NCBI GenBank assembly: GCA_964605575.1
Contig: CAZSDG010000007.1
Coordinates: 1-28,305, forward strand
Direction: 5' to 3'
Source of the DNA: JAAZHN01 sp964605575
Lineage (GTDB): Bacteria; Bacillota_I; Bacilli_A; RF39; UBA660
Length of the DNA: 28,305 nt
Below, in pieces: positions 7,288-14,874 of the stretch (position 1 is the stretch's first letter; each line of letters begins with the position of its first letter). The position numbers and the translations under genes were made by a program. The notes under the pieces are model-generated. The model had not been told where the DNA came from and ran no database searches. It was given only the letters and a program-made list of their open reading frames with translations.

Positions 7288-7764
7288 ATGAATAGAAGTA
7301 TATTAGTCGGAAGACTAACTAAAGATCCGGAATTAAGAACAACAAGTAATGGAATCCCAACAACAAGCTTTACTGTTGCGGTTAATCGTCCTTTCACAAG
7401 CCAAAGTGGCGAAAGAGAAGCTGATTTTATTAATGTTGTTGTTTGGCGTAAACAAGCAGAAAATGTTGCTAAATATTGTTTTAAAGGATCATTAGTTGGA
7501 GTAGAAGGAAGAATTCAAACTAGGAGTTATGATGCTCAAGATGGAACAAAAAGATATGTAACAGAAGTTGTTGCAGACAGTGTTACATTTTTAAGTACAA
7601 AATCAGAAAATACTAGAGGCGGAATGAATTATCAAGACCAAATGCCAAATTATGAAATGGGCGATGAAAACCCAATTCAATCAAATGGAACTGACGTTTC
7701 AGAAAATCCATTTAAAGATTTTGGCACAGACGTTTCGCTTAGTGATGATGATTTACCATTTTAA
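7288..7764 (+). CDS. ssb: Single-stranded DNA-binding protein SSB
   Basis: SSB coats single-stranded DNA in replication and repair, acting as a tetramer. The N-terminal OB fold (about residues 1-105) shows the family pattern MNRSILVGRLTKDPELR ... FINVVVWRKQAENVAKY ... GRIQTRSYDAQDGTKRY. A flexible Gln/Asn-rich linker follows, then the acidic tip SLSDDDLPF that recruits partner proteins such as recombination and repair factors. Length (158 aa) is typical of the main replicative SSB of Bacillota. Position between rpsF and rpsR agrees. Confidence 0.98.
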   Translation: MNRSILVGRLTKDPELRTTSNGIPTTSFTVAVNRPFTSQSGEREADFINVVVWRKQAENVAKYCFKGSLVGVEGRIQTRSYDAQDGTKRYVTEVVADSVTFLSTKSENTRGGMNYQDQMPNYEMGDENPIQSNGTDVSENPFKDFGTDVSLSDDDLPF

Positions 7765-7782
7765 TCAATAAGGAGGATTTAT

Positions 7783-7998
7783 ATGGCAGAATTTTATCGT
7801 AAAAAGAAAAAAATATGTCAAATGTGCGCTGGTAAAGACGTGGATTACAAAGAAGTAATGCATGTATCTAGATATATAAATGAAAAAGGAAAAATATTAC
7901 CTAGAAGAATGACCGGTGCTTGTGCTAAACATCAAAGACATATTGCAATGCAAATTAAAAGAGCACGTTTAATGGCATTAATACCATTTGTAAAATAA
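7783..7998 (+). CDS. rpsR: 30S ribosomal protein S18 (cysteine-containing form)
   Basis: S18 binds 16S rRNA next to S6. The 71-aa product has the S18 signature KVDYKEV-like segment (GKDVDYKEVMHVSRYI), the motif KILPRRMTGACAKHQRH, and an Arg/Lys-rich end. It keeps CQMC near the N-terminus and Cys in GACAKH, the pattern of zinc-binding (C+) ribosomal proteins; zinc binding is inferred from this pattern. AAGGAGG precedes ATG 7783. Its stop codon overlaps the terminator stem. Confidence 0.98.
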   Translation: MAEFYRKKKKICQMCAGKDVDYKEVMHVSRYINEKGKILPRRMTGACAKHQRHIAMQIKRARLMALIPFVK

Positions 7999-8020
7999 GA
8001 TACTAAGTATCTTTTTTTTT
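7997..8020 (+). terminator. Intrinsic terminator of rpsF-ssb-rpsR
   Basis: AAGATAC pairs with GTATCTT (7997-8003 with 8007-8013) over a TAA loop, followed by an unbroken T run to 8020. The first stem bases belong to the rpsR stop codon (7996-7998). Confidence 0.85.
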
Positions 8021-8027
8021 ATGATTT

Positions 8028-8036
8028 TGATATAAT
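8028..8036 (+). promoter_or_regulatory. Extended -10 promoter of the FemAB gene
   Basis: TGA followed by a perfect TATAAT (8031-8036); no -35 is recognisable because the upstream DNA is the rpsR terminator. The hexamer ends only 15 nt before the ATG, so a normal start site (about 8043) would fall inside the AAGGAG ribosome site (8041-8046). Confidence 0.5.
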
Positions 8037-8051
8037 TAAGAAGGAGATAAT

Positions 8052-9245
8052 ATGGAATTTATTGAATTAACAGAAAAAGAATATAAAAAATTTTATAATG
8101 ACTATCAAGGAGTATTTTTGCAATCCATAGAAATAGCTAAGGTAAACAATCAAACAAATAATCAAACTTTTTATCTTGGCGTCAAAGAAAATAATAAAAC
8201 AATCGCGGCTTCTTTATTTATAGTTAGAAACAATAAAGGTAGAAAATACTTATATTCACCTAGAGGCTTACAGGTTGATTATAATAATATGAAATTATTG
8301 AATTTTTATGTTAATAATTTAAAAATATTTGCTAAAAAAAATAAGTATTATATGTTAAAAATAGATCCGTATATCGAACTATATTCAAGAAATCCCGAAG
8401 GAAAAAAAGTAGAGGGAATAAATAATGAACATATTATTGATAATTTGACAAAATTAGGTTTTAATTATTTGAATTATTCTGTTCAAAAAAAATGGTTTTA
8501 TGTTTTGGACATCCAAAACAGATCTGAAGAAGAAATATTTAATAACTTTCGGAGTACAGTTAGAAACATTATTCGAAAATGTCAAAGAATAGGTATAGAA
8601 ATTGAAGAAATAGAAAATGATTTTACAAGATTTTCGCAAATAGTATCAGAAACAGCTGAAAGAAAAAACTTTTCTGTTCGTGATGAAGAATACTATTCTT
8701 TAATGAAAAAAGAGTTTAAAGACAATTTAATGGTATTAATTGCCAAGATTAATTTGAAAAAATATTTAATTATTCTAAATAAGGAATTAAAAGAGTTAAA
8801 AGAAAATTTTTCTAAAATAAAGGGCGAAGGCAAGCGAAAAAATCACCAAGATAATATTGATAATGTAGAATCAACTATAATAAAAATAAAAGATATAATA
8901 AATAAATATGGAGAAGAAATAGATTTAGCAGCTTCGATGTTCTGCGTAAGTGACCAAGAAGTAGTTTATTTATATAGTGGATCAAAAGAAGAGTTTTTAT
9001 TTTTAAATGCTCCATATTTACTACAGTGGGAAATAATTAGAGAAACTATTAAAAGAAAAATTCCAAGATATAACTTCTATGGAATTGAAGATCTATCGGA
9101 TAATAGATTAAAAAATAAAGGTGTATATGAATTTAAAAAAGGATTTAATGGCAAGGTTATTGAAACAATAGGTGAATTAGATTTATATTTATCATTTATA
9201 GATAAGATCAAATATAATCTTAAAAATATTATCAAGAAAAAATAG
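8052..9245 (+). CDS. FemAB/FemX-type peptidoglycan bridge aminoacyltransferase
   Basis: FemAB enzymes use aminoacyl-tRNA to add the first or later residues of the interpeptide bridge to lipid II. The 397-aa product has two GNAT-like halves: an N-terminal part with FLQS and YLYSPRGLQVDY (about 55-80) and YMLKIDPY, and a C-terminal part with AASMFCVSDQEVVYLYSGS, LQWEIIRETIKR and YNFYGIEDLSDN...GVYEFKKGFNGKVIE near the end, all typical of the family. A long charged helical insert (about 232-290) corresponds to the tRNA-synthetase-like coiled-coil arm of FemA/MurM. Which residue it adds cannot be read. AAGGAG is 5 nt before the ATG. It is monocistronic, between two ribosomal-protein operons. Confidence 0.88.
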   Translation: MEFIELTEKEYKKFYNDYQGVFLQSIEIAKVNNQTNNQTFYLGVKENNKTIAASLFIVRNNKGRKYLYSPRGLQVDYNNMKLLNFYVNNLKIFAKKNKYYMLKIDPYIELYSRNPEGKKVEGINNEHIIDNLTKLGFNYLNYSVQKKWFYVLDIQNRSEEEIFNNFRSTVRNIIRKCQRIGIEIEEIENDFTRFSQIVSETAERKNFSVRDEEYYSLMKKEFKDNLMVLIAKINLKKYLIILNKELKELKENFSKIKGEGKRKNHQDNIDNVESTIIKIKDIINKYGEEIDLAASMFCVSDQEVVYLYSGSKEEFLFLNAPYLLQWEIIRETIKRKIPRYNFYGIEDLSDNRLKNKGVYEFKKGFNGKVIETIGELDLYLSFIDKIKYNLKNIIKKK

Positions 9246-9253
9246 CATATATT

Positions 9254-9262
9254 TGATATAAT
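9254..9262 (+). promoter_or_regulatory. Extended -10 promoter of the rplI-dnaB operon
   Basis: TGA plus TATAAT (9257-9262) without a convincing -35 at 16-18 bp. The same 11-base core TTTGATATAAT occurs before the FemAB gene. The expected leader is about 23 nt and contains AGGAGG. Confidence 0.55.
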
Positions 9263-9291
9263 ATATTACCAAGTGATTAGGAGGAATTGTT

Positions 9292-9735
9292 TTGAAAGTT
9301 ATACTATTAGAAGATGTCAAAAAAGTTGGTAAGAAAGATGATATTGTCGAGGTAAGTGATGGCTATGCAAATAATTTTTTAATAAAAAATAAGTTAGCTA
9401 TCCAGTATACTAAAGTAAGTAAAGAAAGATTAAATCAAGAACTTGAAACAAGAGCATTAGAAGAAGACTTGCTAATTAAGGAAATGAAAAAATGGCAAGA
9501 AAAATTAGAAAAAACAACAATCACTTTTGAAGTACAAACTGGTAAAGAGGATCAAGTATTTGGTCAAATATCTTCAAAACAAATAAAAGATAAGTTAATG
9601 GATATGGGCTATGAAATCAAAAGAAATAGTATCATTATAGATAAGCCGTTAGATTCAATTGGATTTCATAATGTGAACATTCAATTACATAAACAAGTAG
9701 TTGCAAAAATAAAAGTTAATTTAATAAAGAAGTAG
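9292..9735 (+). CDS. rplI: 50S ribosomal protein L9
   Basis: L9 binds 23S rRNA and spans to the neighbouring ribosome. The N-terminal domain is unmistakable: MKVILLEDVKKVGKKDDIVEV followed by DGYANNFLIKNKLA, then the long connecting helix (about 41-75) and a C-terminal domain with FGQISSKQIKDKL. Length 147 aa is standard. Translation starts at TTG 9292, the only codon aligned with the conserved MKVILLEDV start; AGGAGG lies 7 nt upstream. It opens a seven-gene operon and lies 7 nt before dnaB, as in Bacillus. Confidence 0.97.
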   Translation: MKVILLEDVKKVGKKDDIVEVSDGYANNFLIKNKLAIQYTKVSKERLNQELETRALEEDLLIKEMKKWQEKLEKTTITFEVQTGKEDQVFGQISSKQIKDKLMDMGYEIKRNSIIIDKPLDSIGFHNVNIQLHKQVVAKIKVNLIKK

Positions 9736-9742
9736 GTGAAAC

Positions 9743-11089
9743 ATGTCAACAAGAAAGTTACCACAAAATATTGATGCAGAAATGGAAGTTTTAGGAGCTG
9801 CATTTTTAACAAGATATGCTTTTGATAAAATCTGTGAAGAACTATCTCAGGACATGTTTTTAGATGAAAAAAATAAACGAATATTTGAAGCGATAAAGAA
9901 TTTATATGATAAACAAACACCTTTAGATGTAACTACAATCTCAAATGAATTAGATCGTTTAGATTATTTAAAATTTGTAACATTAGAATATTTAGCAGAA
10001 GTAATTGACTCGGTAGCAACTGCCGCGAATGTTGATTATCACATTAATATTGTTTATGAAAAAGCACTATTAAGAAAGTTGATTGATACATCAACAAATA
10101 TTATTACTAAAGCTTATGATGAAAAAGAAACTGCTGAAGATGTAGTTGACGGGGCAGAAAAAGCAATTTTTGAAGTAACTAAGAGAAGAAAAGCTGGAGA
10201 ATTTCAACCTATTGGTGAGGTTTTAAGAAAGGTTCAAGAAATAGTTGAACAAAAAGCTAAAAGTGATCAAGAGGTAACTGGTATAGCAAGTGGCTTTTAT
10301 GATTTAGATAAAATGACGAGTGGTTTTCATGAAAACGAACTAATTGTTTTAGCGGCAAGGCCAGGTATGGGGAAAACCGCTATTGGCTTAAATATGGCGG
10401 CTCACGCTGCCTTAAACAGCGATAAAGCAGTAGCTTTCTTTAGTTTGGAAATGGGAGCTGAACAATTGGTTACTAGATTGATTAGTTCAATCGGTGGTAT
10501 TGATGGTAATAAACTTAAGACTGGTCAATTAAATAGTTCCGATTGGAAAAGATTTAATGAAGCAATGAGTGAATTAGGAAAGGCAAAACTTTTCTTGGAA
10601 GATGCCTCAGGAACGAGAGTGTCAGATATTCGGGCTAAGTGTAGAAGATTAGCCAATTCTTCTCAAGGCCTAGGTTTAGTAATTATTGACTATTTACAAA
10701 TAATAGAAGGAATGCAAAGATATGCAGGAAACCGTCAGCAAGAAATTTCTGAAATATCACGTTCTCTAAAAATAATGGCAATGGAGCTTAAAGTACCAGT
10801 AATTGCCCTTGCTCAATTATCAAGAAATCCAGAGCAAAGAAATGATAAAAGACCAAGTTTAAGTGACTTAAGAGAGTCAGGATCTATCGAACAAGATGCA
10901 GATATTGTTATGTTCTTATATACTGATGATTATTATGATAAAGATCGAAAAGGTAATGATTCATATAAAATGGAACTAATCATAGGAAAACAACGTAATG
11001 GTGGAGTTGGGATGATTGAATTATTATTTGAAAAGAATATAAGTAACTTTAGAAATTTATTACAAGATAGAACAGAAAAGGAAGAATAG
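9743..11089 (+). CDS. dnaB: Replicative DNA helicase DnaB (B. subtilis DnaC)
   Basis: Hexameric 5'-3' helicase of the replication fork. The 448-aa protein has the N-terminal helical domain (LPQNIDAEMEVLGAAFL), a linker helix, and a RecA-like domain with Walker A ARPGMGKTA (about 205-213), FSLEMGAEQLVTRL, Walker B VIIDYLQII (about 313-321), SLKIMAMELKVPVIALAQLSR and SDLRESGSIEQDADIVMFLYR-like (LYTDD) motifs. No intein is present. The ribosome site is TAGGTGA. Its stop codon directly abuts the ATG of the next gene (zero spacing), which suggests coupled translation. Confidence 0.98.
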   Translation: MSTRKLPQNIDAEMEVLGAAFLTRYAFDKICEELSQDMFLDEKNKRIFEAIKNLYDKQTPLDVTTISNELDRLDYLKFVTLEYLAEVIDSVATAANVDYHINIVYEKALLRKLIDTSTNIITKAYDEKETAEDVVDGAEKAIFEVTKRRKAGEFQPIGEVLRKVQEIVEQKAKSDQEVTGIASGFYDLDKMTSGFHENELIVLAARPGMGKTAIGLNMAAHAALNSDKAVAFFSLEMGAEQLVTRLISSIGGIDGNKLKTGQLNSSDWKRFNEAMSELGKAKLFLEDASGTRVSDIRAKCRRLANSSQGLGLVIIDYLQIIEGMQRYAGNRQQEISEISRSLKIMAMELKVPVIALAQLSRNPEQRNDKRPSLSDLRESGSIEQDADIVMFLYTDDYYDKDRKGNDSYKMELIIGKQRNGGVGMIELLFEKNISNFRNLLQDRTEKEE

Positions 11090-12586
11090 ATGAAATTTAA
11101 AGACCAAATAAAAATTATTATTTCAACACTAATATTTGCAATATTAATTTTTTATGTTGGTATAAACTCTGAGGGAATAACCAATCCAAAAGATGCATAT
11201 TTTGTTTACTTAGACGGTATGAAAATTGGTGTTATTGAAGAAAAGCAAGAGCTATTAAATAAAATAAATAAAGAACAAGAAGCAATAAAGAAAAAATATA
11301 AAGTAGAGCAAGTATATCCTGCCAAAGGATTAGAAATTGTTAAATCAACTACTTTTGATAAAAAGTTTTCAAAAATTGATGATATATATAATAAAATTAA
11401 TAATTTTTCAATAAAAGGATATGTAGTTACAATTAATAGTAAAAAAGAAGATGTAAAAAAAGAACTCGTTTATATATTAAATAAAGATGATTTTGATGAA
11501 GCTATGAAAAAGTTAATAACTGCATTTATTCCCGAAGAAAAATATTTGGACTATATTAATGAAAATCAAAAAGAAATAATCGATGTAGGTGAGCATATCA
11601 ATAATATTTTTATTGATGAAAAAATAACTATCAGAGAAGATTTTATAAGCACAAAAAATGATATTTTAACAAATGTTGAAGATATAAGTAGATATTTGCT
11701 TTATGGTACAAGCACAGAAAATAAAAAATATACAGTAAAAAGTGGTGACACATTAGAAACAATAGCTGAAAAAAATAATTTAAATATTACCGAGTTATTA
11801 ATTGCCAATCCAAATATTAAAAGCAAAGATGCTCTTCTTTCTTCAAAAGGAGACCAAACATTAAACGTTAGTTTAGTATCACCTATTGTTAGTGTTGTTT
11901 CAAAAACTGAACTCGTTGAAAAACAAATTGCATATTTTGAAACGATTGTTAGATATGATAACAAACTAAATTATGGTACAAGCTATGTAGAACAAAAAGG
12001 TGAAAATGGTATTGCTAGGGTAAAATATGAAGTTGAATATGTTAATGGTGAAATATTAGATGCTAAGAAAATATCAATGACAGAGCTTTCTCCTTCTATT
12101 AACAAAATAATCGTAAGAGGTGGGTATAGAAGTACAACACCAGTAGTAGGTAATCCAGAAGACTGGGCAAGACCAACGGTTAATTATTGTGTTATTAGTA
12201 GTGGTTTTGGTCCACGTTGGGGTGATTTCCATGATGCAATAGACATAAGAGGTTGCGGAGGTCTTGGCTCACCAATTTTTGCGGCCAATGATGGAGTTGT
12301 ATTTTTTGCTGGAAAATCACATTTATATAATCCAGGTATTCATATAAGAATTGATCATCAAAACGGTTATTATACTAGTTACCTACATTTATCAAAAGTA
12401 AATGTATCAGTTGGCCAAGTTGTTAAAAGAGGACAAAAGATTGGAGAAATGGGAAGTACTGGAAGATCAAGTGGTGTTCACTTACACTTTTCTGTGTATT
12501 ATATACCAGGTAGTGATAGGTTTATTTATGAACCAAGACAATATGCAATAGATCCACTAAAAGTTTCTTCTGCTTTCAGGTACTAA
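11090..12586 (+). CDS. Membrane-anchored LysM-G5-M23 peptidoglycan endopeptidase
   Basis: The 498-aa product has one N-terminal hydrophobic segment (about residues 9-26) after a basic start, so it is probably a signal anchor or signal peptide with the rest outside the cell. In order: an uncharacterised Lys-rich region (27-205), a LysM domain (YTVKSGDTLETIAEKNNL, about 213-256), a G5-like domain (about 267-345, with KTELVEKQIAYFETIVR and NGEILDAKKIS), and an M23/LytM domain (about 360-490). Zinc ligands are in FHDAIDIRG (near 380-384) and in the HLHF motif (near 463). Enzymes of this type hydrolyse stem-peptide or bridge bonds. AGGAAG inside the dnaB end serves as ribosome site. It occupies the place where Bacillus has walR-walK-yycHI before walJ. 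Confidence 0.92.
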   Translation: MKFKDQIKIIISTLIFAILIFYVGINSEGITNPKDAYFVYLDGMKIGVIEEKQELLNKINKEQEAIKKKYKVEQVYPAKGLEIVKSTTFDKKFSKIDDIYNKINNFSIKGYVVTINSKKEDVKKELVYILNKDDFDEAMKKLITAFIPEEKYLDYINENQKEIIDVGEHINNIFIDEKITIREDFISTKNDILTNVEDISRYLLYGTSTENKKYTVKSGDTLETIAEKNNLNITELLIANPNIKSKDALLSSKGDQTLNVSLVSPIVSVVSKTELVEKQIAYFETIVRYDNKLNYGTSYVEQKGENGIARVKYEVEYVNGEILDAKKISMTELSPSINKIIVRGGYRSTTPVVGNPEDWARPTVNYCVISSGFGPRWGDFHDAIDIRGCGGLGSPIFAANDGVVFFAGKSHLYNPGIHIRIDHQNGYYTSYLHLSKVNVSVGQVVKRGQKIGEMGSTGRSSGVHLHFSVYYIPGSDRFIYEPRQYAIDPLKVSSAFRY

Positions 12587-12589
12587 TGA

Positions 12590-13354
12590 ATGAAAATTTG
12601 TGTTTTAGCAAGCGGTTCAAAAGGTAATTCAACTTTTATTGAAACCAATAATAAAAAAATATTAATTGATGTTGGAACTACAATGACTAATATTAGCAAT
12701 AAATTAAATAGTATTAATCAAAATTTATCAGAGATAGATTATATTATTATTTCTCATACTCATATCGATCATATTAGTGCTTTAGATAAAATCATTAAAA
12801 AACATGAACCATATATTTGTCTTAGTCAAAAAATGTTATTAGATTTACCATTTTTAGATGATTATAAAAAACTAATTATTCATGATAATGATTTATTAAT
12901 TGATGGTATAAGTTTAGAAATAATAAAAACAAGCCATGATACATCTGATTCAAGAGGATTTTTAATTTCGTTTGCAAATAAATCTGTTGTATACATAACT
13001 GACACCGGTTATTTAAACTCTAGACATTTTAATAGATTGAAAAATAAAAATGTATATATTTTAGAAAGTAATCACGATCCAGAATTATTAATAAAAGGAA
13101 AGTATCCAAAGTGGTTACAAGCGAGAGTTTTGAGTGATGTTGGTCACTTATCAAATGAATTTGCTTCAGTTTACCTAACAAAGTTTATTGGTAAAAATAC
13201 CAAGAAGGTAATACTTGCTCATTTAAGTAAAGAAAACAACACTGAACAATTAGCCTTAAAACAATTTAATGAAACAATGAGTATTAATCAAATAGACTTT
13301 AATGACGTAATTATCGCTAAACAAGATGAGCCAACTGAGGTAATAGAAATATGA
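12590..13354 (+). CDS. walJ: WalJ/YycJ-type metallo-beta-lactamase-fold exonuclease
   Basis: YycJ/WalJ proteins are MBL-fold nucleases; a Bacillus member has 5'-3' exonuclease activity linked to mismatch repair. The 254-aa protein starts MKICVLASGSKGNSTFIE, the family signature. Metal ligands are seen in HTHIDH (residues 56-61), TSHDTSDSRGF, ITDTGYL, ESNHDPELL and VLSDVGHLSNEFA, closing with ILAHLSKENN. Length matches the family. ATG 12590 lies 3 nt after the previous stop, with only a weak AGG upstream, so it probably relies on coupling. It overlaps rlmH by 4 nt. The walJ-rlmH order is that of the Bacillus origin region. Confidence 0.92.
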   Translation: MKICVLASGSKGNSTFIETNNKKILIDVGTTMTNISNKLNSINQNLSEIDYIIISHTHIDHISALDKIIKKHEPYICLSQKMLLDLPFLDDYKKLIIHDNDLLIDGISLEIIKTSHDTSDSRGFLISFANKSVVYITDTGYLNSRHFNRLKNKNVYILESNHDPELLIKGKYPKWLQARVLSDVGHLSNEFASVYLTKFIGKNTKKVILAHLSKENNTEQLALKQFNETMSINQIDFNDVIIAKQDEPTEVIEI

Positions 13355-13791
13355 TTAAAATAATTTGTTTAGGTAAAATCAAAGAAAAATATTTAAGTGA
13401 ATTAATTGCTGATTATAAGAATAGAATCGAAAAATATCACTCAATTAAAATTATCGAATTAAAAGATAATGATAATATTAATATAGAAACCGAGCAAATA
13501 ATCAAACAGCTAAAAAGCAATGAATATAATATTGTTTTAGATATAGCAGGTGAAGCTGTTAATTCCGAAAAGTTATCCGAAATTATCGAAGATTGTTTTA
13601 CTAACGGTTATGGAAATATTAATTTTATTATTGGTAGCTCTAACGGCCTAGCAAATGAAATAAAAGCAAGAGCTAATAAAATAATTTCTTTTGGAAAGGT
13701 AACATATCCTCATGGACTATTTAGAGGAATGTTATTAGAACAGATATATAGAACATTTAAAATAATAAATAATGAAAAATATCATAAATAG
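13351..13791 (+). CDS. rlmH: 23S rRNA pseudouridine(1915) N3-methyltransferase RlmH
   Basis: RlmH is a small SPOUT methyltransferase that methylates pseudouridine 1915 in helix 69 of assembled ribosomes. The 146-aa product carries the family landmarks: MIKIICLGKIKEKYL at the start, IVLDIAGEAVNSEKLSE, the SAM-knot segment INFIIGSSNGL, and the highly conserved end PHGLFRGMLLEQIYRTFKIINNEKYHK-type run (active-site YHK at the C-terminus). It is about a dozen residues shorter than the usual 156-159 aa, and the usual GGSxG is GSSNG here. The start overlaps the walJ stop (ATGA). Confidence 0.95.
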   Translation: MIKIICLGKIKEKYLSELIADYKNRIEKYHSIKIIELKDNDNINIETEQIIKQLKSNEYNIVLDIAGEAVNSEKLSEIIEDCFTNGYGNINFIIGSSNGLANEIKARANKIISFGKVTYPHGLFRGMLLEQIYRTFKIINNEKYHK

Positions 13792-13801
13792 GAGGAATAT
13801 A

Positions 13802-14212
13802 ATGACTAGAGTTGTTTTTGTAATATTTACTAAAAACGAAAAATTATTAGTAGTAAAATCTGTCAGATCAGCCAAACAAAATCTTTATACACTTGTTGGT
13901 GGAACAGTAATGGAAGATGAAACAATATTAGAAGGTGCAGTAAGAGAAGTAAAAGAGGAAGTAAGTCAGGAGTTTAATATAAAACAACTAGATTTAAAAC
14001 CATTATTTCAATTTGTTGAGCCAGCTGCTTCAGACCCAAATTTGATTATAGAAATAAATATTTTATTATCAAAAAAGGAAATCGATGTCGAAATGAATCC
14101 GGATTTAGAAATACTTGACTATAAATGGATTGATATTGATGATAAAAAAATTAATTTATCTTCAGCGGTAACAAAATATGTAATTCCTTGGTTGAAAGAA
14201 AATAAACAATGA
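13802..14212 (+). CDS. Nudix hydrolase
   Basis: Nudix enzymes hydrolyse nucleoside diphosphates linked to another moiety. The 136-aa protein has a Nudix box spanning about residues 34-56: GGTVMEDETILEGAVREVKEE. The core Glu residues (REVKEE) are intact; the box's later Gly is replaced by Ser. This and the short length give no substrate clue. AGGAGG stands 6 nt before ATG 13802; an in-frame ATG at 13772 overlaps rlmH and lacks a site, so I reject it. The stop overlaps the ung start (ATGA), indicating coupling to a repair gene, which fits a possible nucleotide-sanitation role but does not prove it. Confidence 0.9.
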   Translation: MTRVVFVIFTKNEKLLVVKSVRSAKQNLYTLVGGTVMEDETILEGAVREVKEEVSQEFNIKQLDLKPLFQFVEPAASDPNLIIEINILLSKKEIDVEMNPDLEILDYKWIDIDDKKINLSSAVTKYVIPWLKENKQ

Positions 14213-14874
14213 TCGATAATGACTGGGACCAAAAATTAAGTATTGTTTTAGAAAGTCAAGGATTTTCCTCTTTTTTAAAAATGATTAAATTGAAATATAA
14301 TGAAAAAGAAATATATCCTCCACAAGAGTTAATTTTTAATGCTTTTAAAAATACAACTTTTGCAAATACAAAGGTTGTAATTATCGGTCAAGATCCATAT
14401 CACGGAAAAAAAGAAGCTAACGGCTTGGCTTTTTCTGTTAATAAAGAAATAAAAATACCACCATCTCTGAGAAATATATACAAAGAACTCCATAATGATT
14501 TAAAAATCAAGATTCCTAGTCACGGCGATTTAACTTCTTGGGCAAAAGAAGGAGTATTATTGCTTAATTCAGTATTGACGGTCGAAAAAGATAATCCAGC
14601 ATCTCACAAAAGCCTTGGTTGGGAACTCTTTACTGATTACGTAATAAAAACATTGAATAATAAGGAAACTCCAATAGTATTCATCTTATGGGGGAATTTT
14701 GCAAAGTCAAAAAAACAATTTATTACAAATAAAAAACATTTAATAATTGAATCAACTCATCCTTCGCCATTCTCAGCAAATTCTGGTTTTTTTGGTAGTA
14801 AACCTTTTTCAAAAACAAATGCTTATTTGAAAAAAAATAATCTCCAAGAAATTAACTGGGAGATTAATATTTAA
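14209..14874 (+). CDS. ung: Uracil-DNA glycosylase, family 1
   Basis: Ung removes uracil from DNA by base excision. The 221-aa protein has the water-activating motif GQDPYHG (residues 60-66, catalytic Asp 62), the uracil-binding GLAFSV, VLLLNSVLTV, the LWGNFAKSK segment, and the leucine-loop-equivalent HPSPFSAN with His 184. In the last motif Phe replaces the usual Leu of HPSPLSA. It starts at ATG 14209 within the Nudix stop and is the last gene of the rplI operon. Its 3' end overlaps the minus-strand lemA gene by 11 nt. Confidence 0.97.
   Translation: MIDNDWDQKLSIVLESQGFSSFLKMIKLKYNEKEIYPPQELIFNAFKNTTFANTKVVIIGQDPYHGKKEANGLAFSVNKEIKIPPSLRNIYKELHNDLKIKIPSHGDLTSWAKEGVLLLNSVLTVEKDNPASHKSLGWELFTDYVIKTLNNKETPIVFILWGNFAKSKKQFITNKKHLIIESTHPSPFSANSGFFGSKPFSKTNAYLKKNNLQEINWEINI
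14831..14866 (-). terminator. Intrinsic terminator of the minus-strand lemA gene
   Basis: Read on the minus strand, TAATCTCC (14866-14859) pairs with GGAGATTA (14845-14838) over a 13-nt loop and is followed by seven T residues (14837-14831). The hairpin begins in the lemA stop codon and lies wholly within the coding end of ung. In the plus direction the hairpin is followed only by ATATTT, so it is a weaker stop for the rplI operon. Confidence 0.65.

Noticed and set aside
14086..14092. Second TGTCGAA Spo0A-box heptamer
   Set aside because: It lies inside the Nudix coding sequence, and the total of three boxes equals the number expected by chance, so there is no enrichment.
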